From positions 310,001 to 374,000 of the forward strand of contig NZ_BTGQ01000004.1 in assembly GCF_036985505.1 (NCBI RefSeq): a DNA stretch of 64,000 bases, given 5' to 3'. The first letter of the stretch is position 1, and each line of letters starts with the position of its first letter. This stretch comes from Croceitalea sp947503285 (GTDB taxonomy: Bacteria > Bacteroidota > Bacteroidia > Flavobacteriales > Flavobacteriaceae). Of the stretch, positions 55,992-63,863 are shown piece after piece. The notes under the pieces were generated by a model. The model did no database searches and was not told the origin of the DNA. It saw only the letters and a list, made by a program, of their open reading frames with translations. The position numbers were made by a program, and so were the translations under genes.

Positions 55992-56648
55992 TTGAACGAC
56001 AAACTACTTTCGCTAATTCCCGACGAAATAAAATCAATTTCTGGTTCTGTTTTCTATTCTGGAAAAGAAGCGTTCCAAGGAAAAAAACTACTATATATTT
56101 TGGGATTAAATCCGGGTGGGTCGCCAATCCAACAGAATTATCAAACTTTGGAGTATCACACCAACAAAAATTTGAACAAATCAAATTGGTCAGAATACAG
56201 AGATGAAAGCTGGGGTGGTAAAAAGCCAGGCACCAACCGACTTCAACCACGCTTGCTACATTTATTAGAAATTCTTGAATTCAATCCAGCACAAATTCCA
56301 GCCAGCAATGTTGTTTTTGTTAGAACTCGAAGAGAAAAAGGGTTATCTAAGAACTTTACGGAATTGGCCAATCTCTGCTGGCCGTTTCATGAATATGTAA
56401 TACAGACACAGAAAATCAAAAACATACTTTGTTTCGGCAAAACTGCTGGGGGTTTTGTAAGAAAGAAACTGGAAGCCCATATTTTTCAAGATGAATTCAT
56501 TGAACAAAATAAAAGAAAATTGAAAACTCAGATTTTTTCCAACCCTGATAAAATAAATGTGATAGTGGCCACGCATCCTAGCATTGCCAATTGGTGCAAT
56601 CGGAGCACTGACCCTTCCAACCTAATAAAGAGGTATGTAAACAAATAA
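55992..56648 (+). CDS. Uracil-DNA-glycosylase-superfamily-like protein
   Basis: A 218-residue protein read from a TTG at 55992 (MNDKLLSL...), the only start that keeps the N-terminal motif. LLYILGLNPGGSP (residues 33-45) fits UDG motif 1 (GxxPG), and near the end VIVATHPSIANW fits motif 3 (HPS). The middle has a LCFGKTAGGFVRKKL helix typical of the fold. The usual catalytic Asp or Glu after GxxPG is not obvious, so activity is uncertain. Last gene of the extended RM operon. Such proteins could act on modified or uracil-rich phage DNA. Confidence 0.6.
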   Translation: MNDKLLSLIPDEIKSISGSVFYSGKEAFQGKKLLYILGLNPGGSPIQQNYQTLEYHTNKNLNKSNWSEYRDESWGGKKPGTNRLQPRLLHLLEILEFNPAQIPASNVVFVRTRREKGLSKNFTELANLCWPFHEYVIQTQKIKNILCFGKTAGGFVRKKLEAHIFQDEFIEQNKRKLKTQIFSNPDKINVIVATHPSIANWCNRSTDPSNLIKRYVNK

Positions 56649-56713
56649 CTTGGGATTCGATTGTTTTTGTGTTTTTTAAATATTCTCTGCAAATAAATTT
56701 TTAACGAGACAAT

Positions 56714-58285
56714 TCATTTTTTTATCTCTTCGAAATAAACGGCTTCAATATCTTTAATGATGGCCATATCCGATTCCAAAACGTTTGGGCCTATTAATTG
56801 AGTTTTCCGACAACTTGGACATTCTGCGCTTAGCTGCAGCCAAACTTTACCATTTTTCAAAAAGTCTATTTCTTTTGTTGGGATGATTTCTAACCAATTT
56901 TTTAGTTCATAGACTTCTTCCTCGTCAATCATGAAAATTATTTTATTGTTCTTGGCATTCTCTAAAGTCAATGGATTTTTCTTTCCTTTTACTTTGATTT
57001 TTATTTTGTAAATCGACGTGGCATGCCTTTGGGAAGAAATTGTCCTTTTTTCATCATCTACCGAAGAATAATCTGATTTAAAAGGATAATAAATCACTTT
57101 ATCATCATATTCCAGCATATTTTTTCCTCGACCTAAGTTTTTAACTGCCCTAAACAAACCATTGTACCTAAATTCTATATTGGCGTAATCATCTTTATTT
57201 TCATCTAATTTCTCAATGTATTTGATACTCCTAGAATCCATTTCAATGTCCTTAGCCGAATTTGGCCCACTATCACCAAACAACTCTTTAAAAGAATATA
57301 CAGTTGTCTGTTTTGGGTCAAGATATCGCAGAGTTGCTGTTATTAATTCAACATTGGATACGTCTCTTGAAAAACTGCCTTTTTGAGAAACCAGAATTTC
57401 TTTTTTACTAAAAGAGTATCCGGTCTTGATTTCATTAAACTTTAGATTATAACCTTCTTTAATTGCTGTTGCATTACCGTAGCTCGCCTCAGCTTTAGTT
57501 CCAAGCAACCTACTTTTATCATTCGAACTAGAATTTTCGGTATTAGAACTTTGATTTGAACTATCGACAACTGTAACACTGTCAATAAGATTACCATTTT
57601 CATCATAAACATTGGTCACTTTTGTTGTTTGTGGACTCAAAATATTTCCTGCAATATCTTTCAAACCGCTAGTACTATTATTTCCTAGATCATATCCAAT
57701 CGAACCAGATACACTTAAATTAACCGTCTGCTCTCGGTTAAGGGTTCCAAGGTCAATCGTTTCATAAAGTGTCTGTATTTTATCAATGGTCTCAATTTGC
57801 CAGCAATTGCTACCCTTAATCCTTATTTCAGTATTTAACCATGCAATTCTTGAATTTGGATGTATTAACTGACCCAATGGTGCCGTTAAGGTATTTAGGG
57901 TAGCTTCGTGATACTGCTTGACATGATTTACATAAAGCCTAACCTTAACAGTCGTATAATCAGTTTTTTTGACTGATTTCTGTGTTTTAGGAACGAAGAC
58001 CGGTTTCTTTAAGGCCTCAATGAATTTATCAGCATCCTCAATTTTACTGCTCAGTTCTTTGATGTAATGAACTTGGGTAGAATCCCTTAAATCCAAAAAG
58101 GTCTTTGGTTTTGGCTTCAGCTTGGATTTTGGTTCAGGTATTGGAACAATATTGACATCCATCCGGAAAAGATTATTTAGTTCTTGTTTTGAAACTTCAA
58201 AATCACCTCTATGTAAATTGGAGAGCTTTGGGGTAGAGCAACCAATAATACTTATCACGCTTAATATTAGAATCTTTTTTTTCAT
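56714..58285 (-). CDS. Large lipoprotein of unknown function
   Basis: A 523-residue protein with lipoprotein signal MKKKILILSVISIIGC (Cys16), so membrane-anchored outside the cytoplasm. The mature part is mostly beta-rich; it has a Ser/Asn-rich stretch (DSSNQSSNTENSSSNDKS, about 240-260) and a late CPSCRK metal-type knuckle. No family recognised. Last gene of a four-gene minus-strand cluster running toward the RM operon (2-bp gap from the gene before). Possible roles range from an envelope sensor to a surface structure. Confidence 0.6.
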   Translation of the reverse strand: MKKKILILSVISIIGCSTPKLSNLHRGDFEVSKQELNNLFRMDVNIVPIPEPKSKLKPKPKTFLDLRDSTQVHYIKELSSKIEDADKFIEALKKPVFVPKTQKSVKKTDYTTVKVRLYVNHVKQYHEATLNTLTAPLGQLIHPNSRIAWLNTEIRIKGSNCWQIETIDKIQTLYETIDLGTLNREQTVNLSVSGSIGYDLGNNSTSGLKDIAGNILSPQTTKVTNVYDENGNLIDSVTVVDSSNQSSNTENSSSNDKSRLLGTKAEASYGNATAIKEGYNLKFNEIKTGYSFSKKEILVSQKGSFSRDVSNVELITATLRYLDPKQTTVYSFKELFGDSGPNSAKDIEMDSRSIKYIEKLDENKDDYANIEFRYNGLFRAVKNLGRGKNMLEYDDKVIYYPFKSDYSSVDDEKRTISSQRHATSIYKIKIKVKGKKNPLTLENAKNNKIIFMIDEEEVYELKNWLEIIPTKEIDFLKNGKVWLQLSAECPSCRKTQLIGPNVLESDMAIIKDIEAVYFEEIKK

Positions 58286-58287
58286 AA

Positions 58288-58752
58288 TTATCCAATCTCA
58301 AATACATTATAATTTACCTTAATCCCTCGACAAAACTTGTAGGCTGTCTGTACAAAAATTGCAGTAAAATCATAGTCCAGTGCTTCGGAGTCACAACTCA
58401 GTATACCATCAACAAAATAATTTTCCTTTTCACCTGCAGCAAACGGATATTCTGTACCAGCATCGTAGATTATTCCATCATCTAAAAATGCGAGCGTATT
58501 TTGCGGGTCATTGACTTGTAATAAATTGAAAATGATACTTGCAGTAATACCTTCTTCGTTTACTAGATATTCTCTTATCTTACTCTTGAGATAGTTTGAT
58601 GAATAATCATAATTCGTAATAGTCACATCTATCATTCCTTCGCCTGGTTGAATAACACCGTTTGCAAAGTGTTTGCCTCTGCCGACTATTTTTAATCTTG
58701 TTTTATTTTCTTCAATAGGGATAAGGGTGAAATGATTCTTACTCATAGCCAC
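58288..58752 (-). CDS. Hypothetical protein, unknown cluster
   Basis: A 154-residue soluble protein; Met3 (58746) is an alternative start. Segments TRLKIVGRGKHFANGVIQPGEG and VDGILSCDSEALDYDFTAIFV suggest a beta-sandwich-like domain. No family recognised. Lies between the lipoprotein gene and the membrane-protein gene of the cluster, with short gaps (2 and 18 bp). Confidence 0.55.
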   Translation of the reverse strand: MAMSKNHFTLIPIEENKTRLKIVGRGKHFANGVIQPGEGMIDVTITNYDYSSNYLKSKIREYLVNEEGITASIIFNLLQVNDPQNTLAFLDDGIIYDAGTEYPFAAGEKENYFVDGILSCDSEALDYDFTAIFVQTAYKFCRGIKVNYNVFEIG

Positions 58753-58770
58753 TTTATTTTTATGGTTGGA

Positions 58771-59610
58771 TTATTTTATTTTCAAACTATCTAATGATTC
58801 ATCTGTTTTTCGTGGTTCATTAGTAACTTTTTTGGATGCATCTAAATTTTCTTTACCAAAACCGAAAATGTGATTAAACTTCTTATCCTTTTCAGAATAA
58901 AAAAGTTCTACTTTTTCTAATTTCAGGCCGAGTTTTTTTAAATCAATAATTATGTCAAGCTGCCCTTTTTTCTGGAGTAAAAAATCAGCGTGAATTGGAG
59001 GTCTGACATTATTTTTTAAATCTTTACCATAAAGTACAGCCCACACCTTTTCTACATTGCCAAGGTTGCCCTGTATATAAAGGCTTTTTGAATCAGTTGT
59101 CACACTAAAATAAGTGTCTGGAACATCTTTGCTTTCTTCAAGGTTCTGTAAAAAAATCGCCAAAGGAAAGCAAATAAGAATAAAAAAGGTTGCTAATCCA
59201 ACATAGCCAGCTGCGTCCTTTACCTTTTTTGATTGAGCTGCGATAATTCTAAAGTATGCCTCATTAATTTGAGTAGGACTCCGCATATCGGTGTTTCTTA
59301 ACTCTAATTCACCACCATCAATGCTTACTTTATATTTTGCAATACCTACAATAACTAATGGTATTATGAACGCGAGATAGATGTACCATTTTGGAGATTC
59401 AAGATAAGTAGCATAAGTAACGCCTCCGACGCCCAAAAAAGCACCAGCAACCAAGTAATTGAGAAATTTATTCAGTGACTCTAGTCTTTGTGTGAGTGCT
59501 TGTGTAGTACCATCAATGGAATCCCTAGCTTTCTGTAACCAATATTCATCATATCTAACGAACTGATTCTTTGGAGAAGTATCGGACTTATCAGGCATGG
59601 GCTTACTCAT
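58771..59610 (-). CDS. Three-TM membrane protein, unknown cluster
   Basis: A 279-residue protein: a charged cytoplasmic N-terminus with a coiled-coil-like helix (about 30-45), membrane helices FLNYLVAGAFLGVGGVTYATY, WYIYLAFIIPLVIVGIAKY and YVGLATFFILICFPLAIFL, then a soluble C-terminal domain (about 175-279). Its start overlaps the end of the preceding small gene by 4 bases (ATGA). Membrane effectors in defence loci often have this plan, but no family is recognised. Confidence 0.65.
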   Translation of the reverse strand: MSKPMPDKSDTSPKNQFVRYDEYWLQKARDSIDGTTQALTQRLESLNKFLNYLVAGAFLGVGGVTYATYLESPKWYIYLAFIIPLVIVGIAKYKVSIDGGELELRNTDMRSPTQINEAYFRIIAAQSKKVKDAAGYVGLATFFILICFPLAIFLQNLEESKDVPDTYFSVTTDSKSLYIQGNLGNVEKVWAVLYGKDLKNNVRPPIHADFLLQKKGQLDIIIDLKKLGLKLEKVELFYSEKDKKFNHIFGFGKENLDASKKVTNEPRKTDESLDSLKIK

Positions 59611-60011
59611 TCGCCGTTATTTTTATGATTACTGTCTTCGAGAGGAGTGTCTAAATCCTTTAGTGCGATATAATTTTGATGATTGCTTTCACAATAGACA
59701 ATCAAGTAATCAGTAGCTTCTTCAATCTCTTCAAATGTTGTTATACCGAAATTCTCCTGGGGTATTTGCTTTTGCATTTGCTCGTACCATTCCTTAATTA
59801 ATTCAATCTCCTCATTTGTAAATTTTTCCGGCGTTTCTTGCGTTAACTTAAATTGTTTATTTACAGCGACTTTCGCTGCTGCAATTTGTGGTGGAGGAAT
59901 ATTGGCATCCGGACTATCAAGTGGAAATGTAAGTTGAACTTTGCCAGCACTTAGATTTACATAAAAATGAGGTGTAGGACAGTCTATGGCCTTACAAGTG
60001 ACGAGTATCAT
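59607..60011 (-). CDS. Small protein with a possible zinc knuckle, first of the unknown cluster
   Basis: A 134-residue protein with an N-terminal CKAIDCPTPHFYVN segment (two Cys and a His) that might bind metal, a proline-rich SPDANIPPPQIAA linker, and an acidic helical middle (EEIELIKEWYEQMQKQI). It starts the four-gene cluster, 200-270 bp from attR, and overlaps the membrane gene by 4 bases. No family recognised. Confidence 0.55.
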   Translation of the reverse strand: MILVTCKAIDCPTPHFYVNLSAGKVQLTFPLDSPDANIPPPQIAAAKVAVNKQFKLTQETPEKFTNEEIELIKEWYEQMQKQIPQENFGITTFEEIEEATDYLIVYCESNHQNYIALKDLDTPLEDSNHKNNGE

Positions 60012-60157
60012 GATTATCTAGTTTAAAGAAAATTAGCTATTTATATCTTTGTCAACCATCCCTATAAATAGGGATTTTGCCAAGATTAAAGGGAAAGCGA
60101 ATGGGTATATAAAAGAGGCCCAAAAAGATAAGAAATCACTTTTTGATTATGGTGCAC

Positions 60158-60232
60158 AAAAACCTTAAAAAAACTGTGGTTTTTCTATAATTTGTAGGTA
60201 GTTTTCAGGTAAAGTGACCTATCCGGTGAGCA
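60158..60232. repeat. Conserved right-end block A (integrase-arm-type sites)
   Basis: AAAAACC...GGTTTTT hairpin (60158-60184) followed by TTCAGGTAAAGTGACC and the site GACCTATCCGGTGAGCA (60215-60231). The same pieces occur at 63864-63937 with the same 55-base distance between AAAACC and the GT(G/C)ACC word. attR follows 69 bases after that word. Confidence 0.75.
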
Positions 60233-60282
60233 TAATTTTCCAACCCTCTCAAAATCCCTATATACAGGCCATTACAGCCTTC

Positions 60283-60306
60283 GGTTCGAATCCCTCCGGC
60301 TCCACT
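60283..60306 (+). repeat. attR core of the first island
   Basis: Exact 24-base copy of the ssrA 3' end (41603-41626). Outside it, the sequence does not match ssrA, so it is an att copy and not a second tmRNA gene. It may also serve as the left boundary of the second element. Confidence 0.92.
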
Positions 60307-60330
60307 GAAGTCAAAATTCCATAATTAAAT

Positions 60331-60364
60331 GCGAAAGCGAGCAAAAAAAAGCTCGCTTTTTGTT
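60331..60364 (+). terminator. Terminator just after attR
   Basis: AAAGCGAGC, eight A, GCTCGCTTTTTG: a 9-bp stem with T-run, starting about 25-30 bases after attR, the same distance as the terminator behind ssrA. Probably the older ssrA terminator, pushed away by the first island. Confidence 0.85.
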
Positions 60365-60629
60365 TTATGAGCGTAGCATTTAACAACCCAAAGGATTGAA
60401 ATTTTGATTTTCAACCACGGCTAGGAGGGCAAGGAAAAAGCCAACTCCTGATTAAACTATTTTAATATGTTCTTTTAACGTTATTTAGACTCCCAGTTAG
60501 GGACATTGAAATTCTGAATCACTTAATAGGATTCTACAAAACTGGTAGCATCCTCATAATGGGATTATTAATTTGAGAAAATGCAAGTAAAGGATATAGA
60601 ATGAAATTAATACACAAACAAGATTAATA

Positions 60630-61331
60630 CTAAATACCCTCGGAAGTCCGTTCTAAAAATTTTTCATACTGTTTTTGATCAAAATTATTTTTTTTATAAA
60701 TCTTAATTTTAACCTTTTTTTTAAAAGAATTCCATTCATCAATATAATTAAAATTCCGGCCCATAATTATGGGAAACAATGCTAGCAAAACAGGAGCTAT
60801 CAATGTTGCTATTAATGAAACTAGTGGTTCTTTTCGTTCTAAATCTTCTCTGTAGGTATTATATAAATAAAAAATTAGCCAAACATATGACAACAAAAAG
60901 GTTAATAAAACTATTTTAATGCCAACAAGATTCAGTTTTAACCTATAATCAAGTTTATTTTTCAAATTATTTAATTGTGAAACAAGCCATTCATTTTCTT
61001 TAGAAGTTCTCTCTTTAAGTTCTTGGCATATTTCCGTAGTAATATCTATTGAAAACATGCGATTATCAAATACACATTCAAGTTCATCCTCAAAAGTCAC
61101 ATCGGCTTCTTTTTTAAAAATATTAACGCATTCAAGAGAATTATCTTGACTTTTGGTAATTGTAATTTTAGAAACCAAGGATTTGTTACAGTCTTCTCCA
61201 TCAATAAAATAATCTTCTCCCCTGAAATGAGGTTCAAGATAATTTTCCTTTAAATTCTGAATATTGGTCTCATTCAGAATTTTTAGTATCCTATCATCTG
61301 TTAAGGCCAATTTCAAATGATAATAATGCAT
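60630..61331 (-). CDS. Two-TM membrane protein partner of a P-loop ATPase (candidate effector)
   Basis: A 233-residue protein: a soluble N-terminal domain (about 1-125, HYYHLKLALTDDRILKIL...), then two membrane helices (GIKIVLLTFLLSYVWLIFYLY and VSLIATLIAPVLLALFPIIMG), and a short, very basic C-terminal tail (FKKKVKIKIYKKNNFDQ). No family recognised. It follows the ATPase gene by 2 bases on the same strand. In two-gene defence modules such a protein is often the membrane-damaging effector; this is inference. Confidence 0.65.
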   Translation of the reverse strand: MHYYHLKLALTDDRILKILNETNIQNLKENYLEPHFRGEDYFIDGEDCNKSLVSKITITKSQDNSLECVNIFKKEADVTFEDELECVFDNRMFSIDITTEICQELKERTSKENEWLVSQLNNLKNKLDYRLKLNLVGIKIVLLTFLLSYVWLIFYLYNTYREDLERKEPLVSLIATLIAPVLLALFPIIMGRNFNYIDEWNSFKKKVKIKIYKKNNFDQKQYEKFLERTSEGI

Positions 61332-61333
61332 AA

Positions 61334-63025
61334 TTATTTCGCTTTTTCAATAATTTGATTTTGTTCATTAGGACTAGGTTTCGGAACTACCAAGGTATCT
61401 TCGAATACCATAGAATTGAATTCTTGGTAAAACATAGGGTGAATAGCTAGAACATCTTGACTTTGGAAAGTTAAACCTCCCTTGATTTGATATTCGAAAT
61501 CTGCTTGGCATATTTTTTTATCAGAGTCCTTGATTCTGGAAATGCTGGTTACCTTGCCGAGAATACCTGATTCTGCAAAAAGTCTTTCAATTTGATGTCG
61601 AGAACCCGAATAATCAATAATCAGACTTTTTGTTTCTCTTAAAAAAGATTGCATATCACCAAAAGTCATAATATTTTTTCTATCTGTAAAAGTCTTGTTT
61701 ACGATGGGGTAAACATCAGTATAAATCTCTCTATACATATCCAAAACCGCAGAGCTTAAATCCTTTATTTCTGCATTAGTACCTTCAATTATATACTCTG
61801 GTGTAATCTTAGTGAAAGGAACTTTATTTTGATGCCCCAAAGACAGTATCTTATTGAAGAGTTGAATAACCTCCCTTGGTTTCTTTTGGGTATGGTTGAT
61901 TACGTAGGAAAGCGTGTCATATTCAATTTTTGAATAGGTATTGATTGTTTTAGGAATGTAATTGTATATCTCATGAACACCTTCTTGTCCATCAGTATGA
62001 CCTCTAGCATCTTCGATTCCCAAATCACTTAACATCAATGAATAACGCTTACTTATTAACTCTGCAATATCATTGTACTGCCAAAAAATGAAATGACTTT
62101 TCGTGTTTGTCTTTCCTTTATTCTCTGGATTCATATGGGGAACAATTTCACTCGGAAAAGCAACTTTTGCTTTAATTTTAGTCTGTCTAAATACCTGATC
62201 TATTTCTAATACAGCGCTTATTAGTCCAGTAATAGTATTCGAAAAAACCCTGTCATTAAATTTATAGCGCTCCTGGCTATCTATTAATACTAAACATGTT
62301 TTCTTTTCTTTATTTAAAACTGATATCAAACCATTTAGGGCAGAGAGATATTCCCTTGACTCAAGCTGTTTTATGGTTTTCAAAAGTGTTCCTATGAAAT
62401 CAAGTTTATCATTCACATAAGATTCTTGATTCGCGTATAAATAATCTGTAATTGTCTGAATCGGAGAAAAACTAGAATGAAATTCCTCTTCCCCAATTAA
62501 TTTTAAATCAACAAGGTATGTTCTTATTTTATCTAAATCTTCTCCTTTGACATCCTTGAAGTTTTTAAGAAGTCTTTTCATAGCGCAGACATTTATAATC
62601 CATTTGAAGAGTGATTTTGCCACATGAATCATTTCATCATCCGCTATTGAATCATTGTAAGATCGTAAAGCCATTGTCAAAGGCTTTAAATGGTTCTCTT
62701 TCTTGATTATGGTAGAATATGAATAAATAGACTTTAAATTCTTATTAGTCCTATGGTTTAACATTTGTAAAATTGATGTTTTACCCGTACCTCTTCTACC
62801 GAAAAGAAACAAGGTATTCTGAGAAGAAAATATCTCATAAGATTTAGTCAATACAAATCTGTCAGTAGAAAGTTTTTTGTTGTTGGCCCATTCTTTTGTG
62901 GCGTCAGGTTCCCCAATCCAAGTGTTTTGATCAATATAACCTTTATAAATACTGAAATCTCTATTGCCGTTGCCTACCGGTCTCGGTAGACCACATTGTT
63001 GAAGAATGGTTTTCTCAATTTTCAT
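61334..63025 (-). CDS. P-loop ATPase (Sll1717-like/STAND-type)
   Basis: A 563-residue ATPase: N-terminal region, Walker A GRRGTGKT (76-83), Walker B-like KTCLVLIDSQERY (about 245), a sensor-like KAKVAFPSEIVPHM, and a C-terminal winged-helix-like segment (MTFGDMQSFLRE...). The layout resembles P-loop ATPases of the Sll1717 family, some of which sit in defence loci with an effector. It is the only large cargo gene of the second element, upstream of the two-TM gene. The ligand it senses, if any, is unknown. Confidence 0.78.
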   Translation of the reverse strand: MKIEKTILQQCGLPRPVGNGNRDFSIYKGYIDQNTWIGEPDATKEWANNKKLSTDRFVLTKSYEIFSSQNTLFLFGRRGTGKTSILQMLNHRTNKNLKSIYSYSTIIKKENHLKPLTMALRSYNDSIADDEMIHVAKSLFKWIINVCAMKRLLKNFKDVKGEDLDKIRTYLVDLKLIGEEEFHSSFSPIQTITDYLYANQESYVNDKLDFIGTLLKTIKQLESREYLSALNGLISVLNKEKKTCLVLIDSQERYKFNDRVFSNTITGLISAVLEIDQVFRQTKIKAKVAFPSEIVPHMNPENKGKTNTKSHFIFWQYNDIAELISKRYSLMLSDLGIEDARGHTDGQEGVHEIYNYIPKTINTYSKIEYDTLSYVINHTQKKPREVIQLFNKILSLGHQNKVPFTKITPEYIIEGTNAEIKDLSSAVLDMYREIYTDVYPIVNKTFTDRKNIMTFGDMQSFLRETKSLIIDYSGSRHQIERLFAESGILGKVTSISRIKDSDKKICQADFEYQIKGGLTFQSQDVLAIHPMFYQEFNSMVFEDTLVVPKPSPNEQNQIIEKAK

Positions 63026-63863
63026 ATTGGTAAATTCTTAAGGATTGAATGAAATTTTTGGAATTATCGAATTAATGTGACAAGTGATGCCCTCATTAAA
63101 CTTTCCAATATTTTGATTAATTTGTCATTATTTCGACTTTTTTCAGAATAGTCTCTTATATCACTTTTTTTTGAACATCTAATGAAGATACTTAATGCTT
63201 TAAAATTCATTTAGTGATAATTTTTAATTTTATCCATGTACCTCAATTAATCAACCATAATATAGAAATGCTTTGCCTCATCTTTTTGATAAATATCAGG
63301 ATAGATTCCTCTAATTTATCTCACTGTTTTAACCGTGGTTTATAATTCTTCGAAATACTAGTGCAGATAGTAGGTTCAAAAATTCCGAGTTCTTTCTTTT
63401 CACTATTTGCATTTACAATAGCAATACTCCGATTGATTAGTTCGTCAATTACTCCATTAAATCGCAATATCTTATTGTGGTATTTCTTTATGAGATTTTT
63501 CAAATACGTCGCTATTAGATAATGCATGTCCTTAAGGCTTAAGCTCTTTATAGATCTATGATAATATGATAGTTTTTTTGTAAATCGGAACCAGCCAAAA
63601 ATGAGTTGATGTTTTCCCTTCCAAAACGAAACAAACAAGTATTGAGTTTCAGATAATATTTCGAAAGAAGAAGCTCAGAAAAAATATCCACCCCTATCAT
63701 GACTCCTTCCCTAGACCCGCATCTAGGTATTTTTTGGTAACTAATCAAACTGTTAAATATAAACTTCATTCAAGGGTTCTTTTCCAAACGCAAAAGGATA
63801 TGGTCTGAAGTAGTTTCATGAGGCATCGAAAAATAACAATTTCACAACAAATTCAACTACATG
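63026..63863. other. AT-rich region upstream of the ATPase gene
   Basis: From 63026 to about 63320 no gene is seen; this is the probable promoter region of the ATPase/TM pair. From 63321 to 63769 there are two overlapping short minus-strand frames, listed separately. Nothing else is supported. Confidence 0.5.
63321..63769 (-). pseudogene. Two overlapping short frames, possibly one frameshifted gene
   Basis: Minus-strand frames of 73 residues (63548-63769, MKFIFNSLISYQKIP...) and 105 residues (63321-63638) overlap by 91 bases in different frames. Joined by a frameshift inside the overlap they would give a protein of about 140-150 residues containing KDMHYLIATYLKNLIKKYH and KILRFNGVIDELINRS. 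Neither half has a recognised domain, and each alone could be chance in AT-rich DNA. Confidence 0.25.

Larger units (their letters stand above)
41627..60306. mobile_element. Integrative genomic island (defence-type cargo) inserted at ssrA
   Basis: Bounded by the 24-bp direct repeat (repeat starts 18,680 bp apart), with a tyrosine integrase as the first gene on the ssrA side and related integrase-arm-like sites at both ends (41731 and 60215). Cargo: Septu-like HNH/ATPase pair, AbiE-like pair, type I RM operon with three extra genes, and a four-gene unknown cluster. No conjugation, replication or phage structural genes are visible, so it is a non-conjugative integrative element. The AT-rich feel and long spacers contrast with the compact core genes before it. 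Confidence 0.9.
60012..60629. other. Right end of the first island and start of the second element
   Basis: No gene. It holds the upstream region of the unknown cluster, a conserved right-end block (60158-60232), the attR repeat (60283-60306) and a terminator (60331-60364). The part from 60370 to 60629 shows no recognisable signal. Confidence 0.6.

Noticed and set aside
60283..60306. A second tmRNA or tRNA gene at the right att site
   Set aside because: Only 24 bases match the ssrA 3' end; the rest of the RNA is missing.
41627..60306. Prophage or conjugative element
   Set aside because: No capsid, tail, terminase, relaxase or type IV secretion genes are visible, only integrase and cargo.
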